Shown: positions 14,853 to 23,644, numbered from the stretch's first letter. The stretch: 46,499 nt of DNA from Actinomycetota bacterium (GCA_016931915.1 JAFGDU010000074.1:1-46499); one strand, 5' to 3'. The notes: generated from the letters alone by a model not told the origin. Made by a program: numbers and translations.

Positions 14853-14895
14853 GTTAGAAAATGCGTGGTTTCCGTCGTGAGTAAGGGGGTAGGTC

Positions 14896-15432
14896 TTGGA
14901 GGATATCGGGCCAAAGCTGAAGGAACTCAGGAAGAGCAGGAAGCTCTCCATGCGCAAGGTGTCTGAGGCATCCGGGTTCTCCGTCTCCTTTCTGAGCAAG
15001 CTCGAGAACGGCAAGAGCAGCATAACCATCAAGAACCTTATAAAACTCCTGAACTTCTACGGCGTCACCCTGGCGGACATATTCTCGGGTGAGACGGCGC
15101 GAAAGATCTCTTTCCCCCGCGAGGAGAGGAAGAAGGTGGACAGCCCGGAGTCGGTCACCCTGGAGCTGCTCGTGGACGAGACCGATGTGGAGATGGAACC
15201 CCTGCTCGGCACCTTCAAGGCACAGGCGAGGTATAAAGACCCCATCGAGCATGGAGGAGAGGAGTTCGCCATGGTGCTCAAGGGTGAGTTCCGCTTCGAG
15301 ATCGGCGATACCGCTCACCATCTGAGGCAGGGCGACTGCGTTTATTTCCAGGGCCAGCAGTCGCACAGCTGGGAAAACCTCTCCGAGGAAGAAGGCAGCC
15401 TGCTCATGGTCATCACCCCGCCCAGCGTATAG
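14896..15432 (+). CDS. XRE-family regulator with C-terminal cupin domain
   Basis: A 178-residue regulator. Residues about 5-62 form a helix-turn-helix of the XRE type (LSMRKVSEASGFSVSFLSKLENG), and residues about 105-176 form a cupin_2 ligand domain (EEFAMVLKGEFRFEIGD ... GDCVYFQGQQSHSW). Relatives such as PuuR and other HTH-cupin proteins repress small catabolic operons in response to a bound metabolite. The start is a TTG with AAGGGGGTAGG upstream. It is divergent to small gene A, so it may act on the AT-rich palindromes there; this is an inference from position. The heliorhodopsin gene follows 204 bases downstream on the same strand. Confidence 0.85.
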   Translation: MEDIGPKLKELRKSRKLSMRKVSEASGFSVSFLSKLENGKSSITIKNLIKLLNFYGVTLADIFSGETARKISFPREERKKVDSPESVTLELLVDETDVEMEPLLGTFKAQARYKDPIEHGGEEFAMVLKGEFRFEIGDTAHHLRQGDCVYFQGQQSHSWENLSEEEGSLLMVITPPSV

Positions 15433-15636
15433 GAAGCGCGTCCGTACACATACCGCTACAGGTCCTTATCCGTTCCCCTCCACTTATGATCGCGCGACCC
15501 GCTGGTTACCTGTGCCGCACCATGGACTGCCCGTTTATCTACCTTGCCTTGGGGTAAGAATGTATTCGGAGGAAATGAAAGATCGAGACCATCTGCAGGG
15601 ATGGTTCTCGAGGTTGACGGAGGAAAGGGGAACATC

Positions 15637-16431
15637 ATGGTCGAGCGAGCAGCGGTGGAACCGCAGGAGGAAAAGTTCAGGAAGCTGCGTATATTCAATG
15701 GCGTCGTGGGCGTAATACTGCTCCTGGAAGGCATTCTTATGTTGATCTTGAGCAACGCCCGCACCCTGCCCCTGACCACGAATTATCTCACGAGCGATCC
15801 CTTAGCGGGCGAGTCCTTGCCCCCACCTTCCGTGGCGGCCAACGTGAGACTGGGCCCGCTGGTCGCGGCCTTTCTGCTCTTGAGCGGGCTAGCCCTCCTG
15901 CTGCTCACCCTGCCCCGCATCAACGAGTGGTACGTGAGGAACCTGAAGAAGGGGGCCAACTACGCGCGCTGGACGGAGTACTCCATAACCGCTTCGCTGA
16001 TGATCGTGGTCATCGCTATGCTCTCGGGCATGTTCGACATCAACAGCCTCATCCTCATCTTCTTCCTCAACATGATGATGATCCTCTTCGGCTGGATGAT
16101 GGAGCTTCATAACCAGACCACGAAAAAGACCAACTGGACCGCCTTCTATTTCGGCTGCCTGGCGGGGATCGTCCCCTGGGTCGTGATCGCGCTCTACTTC
16201 TTCTCGGCCGTGGCCGAACCCGATGCACAGGTGCCCACCTTCGTCTACTTCATCCTCCCCATCCTCTTCGTCTTCTTCAACATCTTCGCCATCAACATGG
16301 TTCTGCAGTACAAGAAGGTGGGGAAGTGGGGCGACTACCTCTACGGCGAAAAGGTCTACATAATACTCAGCCTGCTGGCCAAGTCGGCGCTGGCCTGGCA
16401 GGTATTCGCCGGCACCCTGCGCGGATCCTGA
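15637..16431 (+). CDS. Heliorhodopsin
   Basis: A 264-residue, seven-helix retinal protein. The heliorhodopsin signatures are strong. Helix 3 is RWTEYSITASLM with counterion Glu114. Helix 4 is FFLNMMMILFGWMME. Helix 5 is FGCLAGIVPWVV. Helix 7 is EKVYIILSLLAKSALAWQV, continuing FAGTL, with Schiff-base Lys249. The Glu-Lys spacing of 135 matches the type protein 48C12 (Glu107/Lys241) as I recall it. By my recalled alignment the two cavity histidines of 48C12 (His23, His80) are Leu28 and about Leu87 here. Heliorhodopsins sit inverted relative to other rhodopsins and do not pump ions; a sensory or enzyme-regulating role is proposed. AGGAAAGGGG precedes the ATG. No retinal-synthesis gene is in the window. 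Confidence 0.95.
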   Translation: MVERAAVEPQEEKFRKLRIFNGVVGVILLLEGILMLILSNARTLPLTTNYLTSDPLAGESLPPPSVAANVRLGPLVAAFLLLSGLALLLLTLPRINEWYVRNLKKGANYARWTEYSITASLMIVVIAMLSGMFDINSLILIFFLNMMMILFGWMMELHNQTTKKTNWTAFYFGCLAGIVPWVVIALYFFSAVAEPDAQVPTFVYFILPILFVFFNIFAINMVLQYKKVGKWGDYLYGEKVYIILSLLAKSALAWQVFAGTLRGS

Positions 16432-16459
16432 GCAGCGCGCTCCGATAACGGAAACTAAA

Positions 16460-16482
16460 AAGGGCGGCCGAGCGCCGCCCTT
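16460..16482. terminator. Bidirectional intrinsic terminator
   Basis: A 9-bp stem, AAGGGCGGC (16460-16468) and GCCGCCCTT (16474-16482), with a 5-base loop lies between the heliorhodopsin gene and the convergent surface-protein gene. On the minus strand the stem is followed by a TTTTTAG tract, so it is a textbook terminator for that direction; the plus-strand tail (TTCTC) is weaker. Confidence 0.8.
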
Positions 16483-16527
16483 CTCATGCGATCGTTTACA
16501 TCCGGATCATGCCCGCCTGGTGCTTTC

Positions 16528-18288
16528 TTACTTCTTACGCTTGCGCAGACGGCTCGAGCCGGCAAGGGAGAGCAGCCCCAGCGTGAGCCCCAGCATCAGG
16601 ACCGCCGTACCGCCTCCCGTCCCGCATAGGGGATCCACGGTGAACCCGCCCTCCAGGCGGGCCTCGCTTCCGTCAGGATTTGTCACCACCACGTCATAAA
16701 CGCCGGGCTGAACTCCGAAGAGAGACATGCTGAAGGCGATCTGGACGGGAGACAGGACGTTCACGGAGATGGCAGCGATCACCCCGGACTCGTTCTCCAG
16801 CCTCACGGTAGAGCCCGCCTTGAAGTTGCTGCCGGCAAGGTTGCTGACATCCATGAGCAGCGTGTGTTGGATGCCGTGGTCCGGGGAGATCGAATCCAAC
16901 TTCAATTCACCTTCGAGCATGGTGAAGACGGCGGCGTTGGAGGTCCCGCTGGGCGTCGTCACCGTGACCTCGTACGGTCCGGGAGCTGCGTAGGTGAGGA
17001 TAGAAGATCCGAGCGTGAATATGATCTCCGTATCGGACCACGAATCCGTATTGACAATAAGCCATGAACCGAACGCCACTGCGGAGCCACTGCTTTGGCT
17101 GGCGCCGAAATCGCTGCCGGTGATGGTCATCTGTATGGGATCGATGCCACCGGTCGTTCCACTCGCAGGCGATATCGACTCGATCTGCGGGGCCGGCTCC
17201 GTGAAGCCGCCGCTTACCGTGTGCAGTATGGTGCCATCTTCGCCGATAGCCCAGGCAACCATGGGGCTCGCCGCGGATACACCTGTAAGATCGACGTCGC
17301 TTGCGGGCTGAACGACCCAGGTCGTGCCGCCGTTGCTGGTTCGAGAGAGATTCCCGCTGCTGCTCGAGCTGCCCGCCACCCATGCATTCAGGGCATCTGC
17401 AGCGGAGATATCATTGCCGGTAAAAAATCCATAGTGGCCCGCAGGTGGTGAATACCAGGTCGCACCCCCGTCGCTGGATTTCATGAAAAATCCCACGTAC
17501 CAGGAAACGATACCCCCGTCATACAGATACTTGCCTAGCAACCAGACGTTATTCGCGTCCGCCGCCTCGATGGCCAAGAACGTTTCGGGCTCATCCATGC
17601 CGGGAGAGAGTAGCGGCGTCTGGGCGGTCCACGTCCAGCCGCCGTCGATGGTCTCGAGGACGACCTCACCTCCCACCGCCCACGCTGTATTGGCGTCGAC
17701 GGCCGAGATATCCAGGATTGGGGACTGGATACCGGGGGGCTGGAGATACCAGCTGGCTCCGCCGTCGATGGTCTTGGAGATTATGCCTTCCAGGCCTCCT
17801 GAGACCCCAACCCCGAAGCCAGCCACCCAGGCGACATCAGTGCTGACCGCCTCGATCTCCGTGAGCACATAGCCGATTCCCTCCGCGGTGGTTTCCCATG
17901 TTTCACCACCGTTGATGGTCCTGATGACGATGAAGGCACCGGTTACGGTGTCCCCTCCCACCGCCCATGCCGTGTTGCCATCCACAGCGCTGATGTCGGC
18001 GAGGGCCAGGGTGGTTCCCGACTCCTGGGGCAGCCAGTCGTCGCCTCCGTCCGTGGTTTTGAGTATGGTACCTTCCGCTCCCGCCACCCAGGCGGTCATA
18101 GTATCGACGGCCTCAATGGCTGCAAGAGAAACGGTCGTACCCGAGTCCTGCTCGTACCAGCCGGGCGGTTCCTGGGCCATAGCGTACGAGGGGGTGAAAG
18201 GGATGAGGAACCCGGCCAGGAAGAAGAGAAAAGGAAAGAGCAGGTAAGATTTTTTCCCGGTACCGAAGGACTTCTTGCGTGCATACAT
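16528..18288 (-). CDS. Secreted YCF48/BNR-repeat protein with TIG domains and membrane anchor
   Basis: A 586-residue exported protein. The signal peptide (about 1-38, ending AMA) is followed by roughly seven beta-propeller repeats of the YCF48/HCF136 type (TAWVAGAEGTILKTTDGGDDW and variants). Two IPT/TIG immunoglobulin-like domains follow (IESISPASG..., LDSISPDHG...). The tail has the sorting layout CGTGGG, hydrophobic helix, RLRKRKK, so it is probably held in the membrane or processed at the surface. There is no photosystem here, so the photosystem assembly role of plant HCF136 should not be transferred; adhesion or scaffolding is more likely. GGGGGTG precedes the ATG. Confidence 0.8.
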   Translation of the reverse strand: MYARKKSFGTGKKSYLLFPFLFFLAGFLIPFTPSYAMAQEPPGWYEQDSGTTVSLAAIEAVDTMTAWVAGAEGTILKTTDGGDDWLPQESGTTLALADISAVDGNTAWAVGGDTVTGAFIVIRTINGGETWETTAEGIGYVLTEIEAVSTDVAWVAGFGVGVSGGLEGIISKTIDGGASWYLQPPGIQSPILDISAVDANTAWAVGGEVVLETIDGGWTWTAQTPLLSPGMDEPETFLAIEAADANNVWLLGKYLYDGGIVSWYVGFFMKSSDGGATWYSPPAGHYGFFTGNDISAADALNAWVAGSSSSSGNLSRTSNGGTTWVVQPASDVDLTGVSAASPMVAWAIGEDGTILHTVSGGFTEPAPQIESISPASGTTGGIDPIQMTITGSDFGASQSSGSAVAFGSWLIVNTDSWSDTEIIFTLGSSILTYAAPGPYEVTVTTPSGTSNAAVFTMLEGELKLDSISPDHGIQHTLLMDVSNLAGSNFKAGSTVRLENESGVIAAISVNVLSPVQIAFSMSLFGVQPGVYDVVVTNPDGSEARLEGGFTVDPLCGTGGGTAVLMLGLTLGLLSLAGSSRLRKRKK

Positions 18289-18470
18289 GACAACACCCCC
18301 TGATGCTGTATGAACCCGGCAATATACCCTTTGGAGGTATTCTATATCAAGGCCGGGGGGTATGTATACACAAGTTACCCGCGGTTAACGGGAAGACCGC
18401 CATAGTTGAAGGCGAAGCCTTGCCGCTCTTGATTGCGGTAGTGTCTCCCCGCGGGAAAGAATCACCACCG

Positions 18471-19220
18471 CTACGACAGGCGCCTGATGAACTCCACGCA
18501 GCGGTCGATGATGAGCTGCTTGTCGTAATCGAGGGTGGCCACGTGGTAGGAGTTCTCCAGCCACACCAGTTCCTTGTCCTTTGAGCTGACGTTATCGAGG
18601 ATGTAAGGACCGTTGGAGGGGGGCACCACGTTGTCCTCCCGCGAGGTGAAGACTAAAATGGGCTCGGTTATCTTGTCCAGGTCGCGCCTGGTGAGCTTCA
18701 TCAGTGCGTGCAGCTCGGCGGCGGCGGGTACGGGGACCTTGTCGTAGCAGGATTCCTCGACCTCTGGGTCCTTGATGTCGCTTCCCACTCCGGGGATGGT
18801 CTTGAGCACGTATTTCACCACCGGTGTGAGGGGCAGGAAAGGGTTGAGCTTTTCCACGGCCGCGTTTATAGGCATGATGCCGGCCAGCTTGCCGGCATAG
18901 CGCTCGCCCAGGTAACAGGTGATGGTACCGCCCATGGACAGGCCGGTGACGAAGACCTTGTCGCAGCGGTCCAGCAGGCCCAACAGGCTTTTTTCAGCCT
19001 CGCCCGTCCACTCGTCCCACTTGCGCGTGCTCATGTCCTTGACGGAGGTGCCGTGTCCGGGCAGGCGGGGTCCGACCACCGTGTACCCCGCCGCGGCCAG
19101 CCCCTCCCCCAGGGGGAGCATGCTCTGGGTGCAGCCGGTGAATCCATGCACCACCAGCACGCCCGTATTCCCTCCCTCGAACGCGAACGGTTCGGCATCC
19201 GGCCATACTTGTTCAGGCAT
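18471..19220 (-). CDS. Alpha/beta hydrolase, carboxylesterase / monoacylglycerol lipase type
   Basis: A 249-residue cytoplasmic hydrolase. Motifs are the oxyanion segment VVHGFTG, the nucleophile elbow GLSMGG, the acid region FTSREDNVVPP and the base in NSYHVATLDYD. Length and motifs match the Est30/thermophilic monoacylglycerol lipase family. It follows glycerol kinase on the same strand by about 60 bases and has AAGGAGGGG before its ATG. Together they could release glycerol from acylglycerols and phosphorylate it. The gap 18289-18470 downstream shows no feature I can support. Confidence 0.85.
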   Translation of the reverse strand: MPEQVWPDAEPFAFEGGNTGVLVVHGFTGCTQSMLPLGEGLAAAGYTVVGPRLPGHGTSVKDMSTRKWDEWTGEAEKSLLGLLDRCDKVFVTGLSMGGTITCYLGERYAGKLAGIMPINAAVEKLNPFLPLTPVVKYVLKTIPGVGSDIKDPEVEESCYDKVPVPAAAELHALMKLTRRDLDKITEPILVFTSREDNVVPPSNGPYILDNVSSKDKELVWLENSYHVATLDYDKQLIIDRCVEFIRRLS

Positions 19221-19280
19221 CTTCCCCTCCTTGATCCTGGCGTCCCGGGGATAGGATTCCCCGCACGCCGCGTCACGATG

Positions 19281-20795
19281 TCACTCGCTTTCGCAGGCCT
19301 GGTCCTCCCGCGCCCAATCCAGGCTGCGCTCAACGGCCCGCTTCCAGTCCCGGCGCATTACGCGCACGCGCTCGGCTGCGCTCTCGTCGGGCAGGGCCTC
19401 CCGGTCCAGCTGCCATCTCTCCTCGATCTCTTCCATGTTTTCCCAGAAGCCCGTCGCCAGCCCGGCGAGCAGCGCCGCCCCCAGCGCGGTTGTCTCGGAG
19501 ATCACCGGGCGGCGCACCGGCACTCCCAGCAGGTCGGCCTGGTACTGCAGGAGCATATCCATTACGCTGGCGCCGCCGTCCACGCGCAGCTCCTGCAGGG
19601 GGATGCCCGCCTCCTCCTGCATCACCTCCACCACGTCCGCCGTCTGCAGGGCCATGGATTCGATGACGGCGCGGGCGACATGGGCACGTCCCGTACCCCG
19701 TGTCATCCCGATGAGCAGGCCTCGGGCCTGCGGGTCCCAGTGCGGAGCCCCCAGGCCTACCAGGGCGGGGACGAAATAAACCCCTCCGGTATTGTCGACC
19801 TCGGCGGCGAGCTCGTCGATGTCTGAAACCTTGTTAATGATCTGCAGCCCGTCGCGCAGCCAGTTGATCGCCGCCCCGGTGATGAAGATGGCGCCCTCCA
19901 GGGCGTAAGTGGTCTCTCCCCCCATGGACCAGGCCACGGTGGTGAGCATCCCCCGTCTGGAGAAGCGGGGCTGCCCGCCGATATTCATGAGCACGAAACT
20001 CCCCGTGCCGTAGGTGTTCTTGGTCATGCCGGGGCGGAAGCAGGCCTGCCCGAAGAGGGCCGCCTGCTGATCGCCGGCCACCCCGGCGATGGGCGCGGCG
20101 ATACCCAGGAAAGCCGCCGGGTCGGTCTCCCCGAATATACCGCACGATTCCCTGACCTCGGGGAGCATGGACATGGGGACGCCGCACATCGCGGCCAGCT
20201 CTGGGTCCCAGGCGAGGTCGCGGATATTGAAGAGAAGGGTGCGGCTGGCGTTGGATACGTCGGTGGCATGCACGCGCCCGCCGGTCAGGCGGTGGATGAG
20301 CCAGGAATCGATGGTGCCGAAGCAGAGCTCGCCCGACTCGGCGCGTTTCGCGATCTCCGGTTCGTTCTCCATGACCCAGGTGAGCTTGGTGCCCGAGAAA
20401 TAGGGGTCCAGAACCAGGCCGGTCCTCTCCTTCACCATACCCTCGAGACCTTCCTCGATGCAGCGGCTGCAGATGTCGGCGCTGCGGCGGCACTGCCAGA
20501 CTATGGCCTTGCGCACCGGCATCCCGGTGGCGCGGTCCCAGATCACCGTGGTCTCCCGCTGATTGGTGATCCCTACCGCCGCCACGTCAGCGGGACCGGC
20601 ACCTGCCTCGTCCAGGGCGCGGCGTGCGGCCTCGCAGGTACGCTCCCAGATCTCCTCGGCATCGTGCTCCACCCAGCCGGGCTGGGGGAAATACTGCTGG
20701 AACTCCAGGGATACGCTGGATAGGGGTCTCTGGTCGCCGTCGAGGCAGATACACTTGGTCCCGGTGGTGCCCTCATCTATGGCGAGAACGATCAC
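19281..20795 (-). CDS. glpK: Glycerol kinase
   Basis: A 504-residue FGGY kinase of full length. Characteristic segments are DEGTTGTKCICLD at the start, the QYFPQPGWVEHD loop, GITNQRETTVIWDR, GTIDSWLIHRLTGG and the GGASVMDMLLQ adenosine motif. It converts glycerol to sn-glycerol 3-phosphate. It starts with GTG behind GGGAGG. It lies 33 bases after a PaaK-like ligase gene and before a lipase-like hydrolase gene, so all three are probably one transcript for acyl-glycerol or lipid salvage. No glycerol facilitator or glycerol-3-phosphate dehydrogenase is present in the window. Confidence 0.93.
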   Translation of the reverse strand: MIVLAIDEGTTGTKCICLDGDQRPLSSVSLEFQQYFPQPGWVEHDAEEIWERTCEAARRALDEAGAGPADVAAVGITNQRETTVIWDRATGMPVRKAIVWQCRRSADICSRCIEEGLEGMVKERTGLVLDPYFSGTKLTWVMENEPEIAKRAESGELCFGTIDSWLIHRLTGGRVHATDVSNASRTLLFNIRDLAWDPELAAMCGVPMSMLPEVRESCGIFGETDPAAFLGIAAPIAGVAGDQQAALFGQACFRPGMTKNTYGTGSFVLMNIGGQPRFSRRGMLTTVAWSMGGETTYALEGAIFITGAAINWLRDGLQIINKVSDIDELAAEVDNTGGVYFVPALVGLGAPHWDPQARGLLIGMTRGTGRAHVARAVIESMALQTADVVEVMQEEAGIPLQELRVDGGASVMDMLLQYQADLLGVPVRRPVISETTALGAALLAGLATGFWENMEEIEERWQLDREALPDESAAERVRVMRRDWKRAVERSLDWAREDQACESE

Positions 20796-20828
20796 GTGCT
20801 GCCTCCCTCGGAGCGAAAAAGCCGGCGC

Positions 20829-22439
20829 CTAGTCCTCGTCGCTAAGATCGTCGTCGGCGAAATCCTCTTCGTAGTCCTCCGTCTCCGCCACGTCTTCGAA
20901 ATCCATGCTCTCCTGGGGCTCCGCCTCCTCCTCGAATCCCGCCATCGCTTCCGCGGCCCCTTCCCTGAGGTCGATGAAACGGCGCTCGCGCCCCTTGGTG
21001 TCCAGCCCCAGGCGCTGTAGCAGGCGGGGGAGGCTGTGGAAGACGATGCGCGTAGGAGCCACCTCGATCTCCCGCTGCAGCAGCTCCTGCAGCTCCTTCT
21101 CGAGGTACCGCTTGGACATCCCCTCGGCCGGGGTGACGTGCAGGTAGAGCTCGTCGAGGTCGAAGGGGTCGTCGTTGTGCTTGCGTATCTCGAGCTGCCA
21201 CTCGAGCACGTCCTTGTGTCCCGAGAGCAGGGGGTAGAACGCGTTGAGGTCCACCAGGGTTCCCTTCAGCTTTGTGAGCTCGAACTCCTTGTATTCCGAG
21301 GTCCTGGTGATATCCAGCCCCAGCCGGGGCAGGGAGCGGCCGCAGAAGGGACAGGGGGAGAAATCCAGCCCGCCCTCGACCAGGTCGCCGGTGCGGAACC
21401 TCAGCAGAACGCTTCCCCTCCACTCCAGGGTGGTATAGACGATCTCTCCGCTCTCGCCTTCACCCAGGCGCTTACCGGTGTCGGGGTCGACTATCTCCAT
21501 GATCTCCATGTCGGGGAAGAGGTGATAGCCCGAGCTCTTCTCCTTGGACAGGGCGGACTGCCGGCACTCGCTCCATGCCACCCTTCCCTCGGTGAAGCCG
21601 TAGGTCGAGGCCACGGCCGCGTTCTCCGCCCCTACCTTGCCCAGGAGTTCCAGGATCTTGTCCTTCAGCCCCGACGGCAGGCGGTCGCCTCCCATGATCA
21701 GGGTGTGGAGGCTCGAGAAGTCCCTGCCCTCGCTGGCGGCCAGGCGCAGCAGATGGTAGGCGTAACTCGGGGTCGCCGTGAGCACCGTGCCCTTGAGGCG
21801 CTCCAGTGCCTCCAGTATGCGGTGCGTGCCGAGGATGCGGCCTCCGCCCGTGTGCAGGGCAGGCACGCCAGCCGCCTCGGCGGCGAAGTAGGTCATCCAG
21901 AAGGCCAGATGGGGAGCGAAGGGGAAGGCGTTGATGACCAGGTCCTCCCGCTTCAATTCCATGAGCTCGAAGAGCCTTCTCCCGCATTCGCGCATGCGCT
22001 GCAGGTCGTACTGCGTATACAGGATGGGGGTGGGAAGGGCCGTGCGCCCGATGGTGAAATGGTAGTGGACGGGAAGGAACTCCATGTCCATAGCGGAGTT
22101 GAATCCTTTCTTGCCGCTGGTCAGCCTCGCGTACCTCCGCTTCATGCGCACGGAGAGCTTCGACTCTTTCATGCGCTCGGGAGTCGGCTGCAGCACGATG
22201 GACATGGGGATATCCGGGTCTTCCGGGAGTGGAGCGATATCAGCCTTGGTGGTGAATGGTATGCAGGACATGTCCTTCACCGTTTTGATCACGCTCGGCT
22301 TGATGCGGTTGTAATCCAGTAGTTCGCGGTAGTAGGGGCTGTAGGGATAGACCAATTCCCTGAGGTAACGCACCAGGTGCTGTTCCTGGGCGGCCAGGTA
22401 CTGCTTGGACGGCAGATGGTCCCACAGAGTCTTCGGCAT
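20829..22439 (-). CDS. Phenylacetate-CoA ligase-like adenylate-forming protein
   Basis: A 536-residue member of the PaaK/CapK adenylating superfamily. Visible parts are the N-terminal helical region (PYYRELLDYNRI), a STYGFTEGRVAW motif that includes the acid-binding Thr-Glu, GESGEIVYTTLEWRGSVLLRFRTGDLV, and a zinc-like CPFCG typical of PaaK-type proteins. It would activate a carboxylic acid with ATP, probably to a CoA thioester. The last 35 residues are almost all Glu, Asp and small residues, an unusual acidic tail. The ATG at 22439 follows GGGGAGGA; an upstream start at 22475 has poorer support. It heads an operon with glycerol kinase and a hydrolase. Confidence 0.8.
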   Translation of the reverse strand: MPKTLWDHLPSKQYLAAQEQHLVRYLRELVYPYSPYYRELLDYNRIKPSVIKTVKDMSCIPFTTKADIAPLPEDPDIPMSIVLQPTPERMKESKLSVRMKRRYARLTSGKKGFNSAMDMEFLPVHYHFTIGRTALPTPILYTQYDLQRMRECGRRLFELMELKREDLVINAFPFAPHLAFWMTYFAAEAAGVPALHTGGGRILGTHRILEALERLKGTVLTATPSYAYHLLRLAASEGRDFSSLHTLIMGGDRLPSGLKDKILELLGKVGAENAAVASTYGFTEGRVAWSECRQSALSKEKSSGYHLFPDMEIMEIVDPDTGKRLGEGESGEIVYTTLEWRGSVLLRFRTGDLVEGGLDFSPCPFCGRSLPRLGLDITRTSEYKEFELTKLKGTLVDLNAFYPLLSGHKDVLEWQLEIRKHNDDPFDLDELYLHVTPAEGMSKRYLEKELQELLQREIEVAPTRIVFHSLPRLLQRLGLDTKGRERRFIDLREGAAEAMAGFEEEAEPQESMDFEDVAETEDYEEDFADDDLSDED

Positions 22440-22584
22440 GTCGGCTGTTCCTCCCCTTATCTCCCTCTGCGCCAAAAGGATTTACGGCTGCTCGTTCCTC
22501 GCTCCTTGATTATCGATAGTATCACGAAAGAACATCGCGCTGTAAGACTCGCAAGGCAGTGCTCTGTTCGTGATAAAACCACGC

Positions 22585-22721
22585 CCCCCAGGGAGCTCCT
22601 CCCGCACGGCAGGCTCAGCGTCAACGCCGGCGACAGCGTGCAGGGCTTCCACGTCTCGACCATGGTGAGCTCGAACAAGCCGGTGGTGGCGGAGCGGGCC
22701 ACCTGCCTGTATATGGATTGA
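22585..22721 (+). pseudogene. Orphan fragment of the AEGYTGG surface repeat
   Basis: About 45 residues in one frame (LLPHGRLSVNAGDSV, later KPVVAERATCLYMD-stop) match the second half of the repeats in the SLH-NlpC protein at 6453-8843 (compare TLPAQSRVTVNAGEKV and GIVAERAMYFSY). There is no start codon with a ribosome site and no upstream half of the repeat. It looks like the 3' relic of a lost surface-protein gene. The following 22722-22969 contains two short hairpins and no gene I can support. Confidence 0.6.
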
Positions 22722-22825
22722 GGGCCGGGATAATCTACGGTACTTATCACCGTTTATGAGTCGCCGCAGAGAAAGGAGGGCGAACACGCGCCCTCATTTA
22801 TACCGTCTAAGCTCTAATCTGATTC

Positions 22826-22860
22826 AGAACCTCGGTTCTCTGGTGGCCCCGAAGGGCCAC
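22826..22860. repeat. Two adjacent short hairpins
   Basis: AGAACC-TC-GGTTCT (22826-22839) is followed directly by GTGGCCC-CGAA-GGGCCAC (22843-22860). Neither has a U-tract, so they are not clear terminators. They lie between the repeat fragment and the end of a minus-strand gene. Confidence 0.4.
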
Positions 22861-22969
22861 TGTCTACACCCCTCGGAACAATGAGCCACCCTGGGAACCA
22901 TGTAACGCTTCATAAGGCACCTCCTTTAAGATCCAGCGGGACCTTTTATCTACGCCGTTCTTTCCTTTA

Positions 22970-23401
22970 TCAATTGAGCTTGTAGCAAATCTCGCATTCA
23001 CCCACGACGCCGTTCTTGCGCACACCTTCCAGGCTCGCCTTGCGGTCGGACACCCTGGAGATGGAGAAAAGGCCCGTGGGTACGATGGGACACAGCGCCG
23101 GCTCCCCCTCGGATTTGAGGACCTCGTTGCCGTGGCAGATATGGCAACCCGCCACCTCGATGCTCAGATCTTCCCCCTCGCCCCTGACCTTCACGTCGTT
23201 GCAGAAACGCAACTCCTTGCCGAGATAATCCTCGAGGGCGCGGTTGAACTCCTCTCCCTGCAGCTTGCTGCCCGTCTTGGCGCGGAATTCGTTGGCCCAT
23301 TCGGAGCCGATCCTCGACTTCAATTTCTCCACGTCCCTGGCATTGGACTTCACCACCGCGCGGTGGTACCTCTTGAAAAACTCGCTGTCCATATCCTCCA
23401 T
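22970..23401 (-). CDS. Cysteine-rich protein of unknown function, possible metal or Fe-S binder
   Basis: A 143-residue soluble protein. The C-terminal half carries GCHICHGN, ALCPIVPTG and GECEICY, with one more Cys at RFCND, giving enough thiolates for a zinc site or a cluster. The pattern faintly recalls the metal-binding part of V4R-type domains, but I cannot assign a family. It begins at an ATG with AGGAGG eight bases upstream and follows the small ferredoxin-like gene at 23423-23644 by 21 bases, so they are co-transcribed and may form a redox pair. Confidence 0.65.
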   Translation of the reverse strand: MEDMDSEFFKRYHRAVVKSNARDVEKLKSRIGSEWANEFRAKTGSKLQGEEFNRALEDYLGKELRFCNDVKVRGEGEDLSIEVAGCHICHGNEVLKSEGEPALCPIVPTGLFSISRVSDRKASLEGVRKNGVVGECEICYKLN

Positions 23402-23422
23402 GATCGCTTCCTCCTCTCGATC

Positions 23423-23644
23423 TCACACCATTTTTACGGCTCCGAGTTCGCAGGCGTGCGAACAGTCCCCGCACAGGCGGCATCTCTCGAAATCGATCCC
23501 GACGCGGCAGCTCTCTCCCGCGCCGTTGCCCCCGGGGATGACCTGAAACGCGCCATGCTTGCAGAACTTCGCCGCCTTACAATCGCCGCAACGCTCGGCT
23601 ATATCGCACTTCTCCCTGTCAATCCACGGCATCTTGTTGCGCAT
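23423..23644 (-). CDS. Small Cys-rich ferredoxin-like protein, copy 1
   Basis: A 73-residue protein with two Cys groups: an N-terminal set (KCDIAERCGDCKAAKFC) and a C-terminal C-x2-C-x2-C-x3-C motif (ERCRLCGDCSHACELGAVKMV). The second should bind a [4Fe-4S] cluster; the usual Pro after the last Cys is Glu. The protein at 28724-28942 is a close paralogue. The ATG at 23644 follows AGGAGA by six bases and gives MRNKMPWID, matching the paralogue's start region. It lies upstream of an unknown Cys-rich gene in the same direction. Role: probably an electron carrier, partner unknown. Confidence 0.75.
   Translation of the reverse strand: MRNKMPWIDREKCDIAERCGDCKAAKFCKHGAFQVIPGGNGAGESCRVGIDFERCRLCGDCSHACELGAVKMV

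Noticed and set aside
16528-18288. Photosystem II assembly factor
   Set aside because: The YCF48-like repeats are shared by many secreted beta-propellers; the TIG domains, anchor tail and lack of photosynthesis genes argue for a surface protein.
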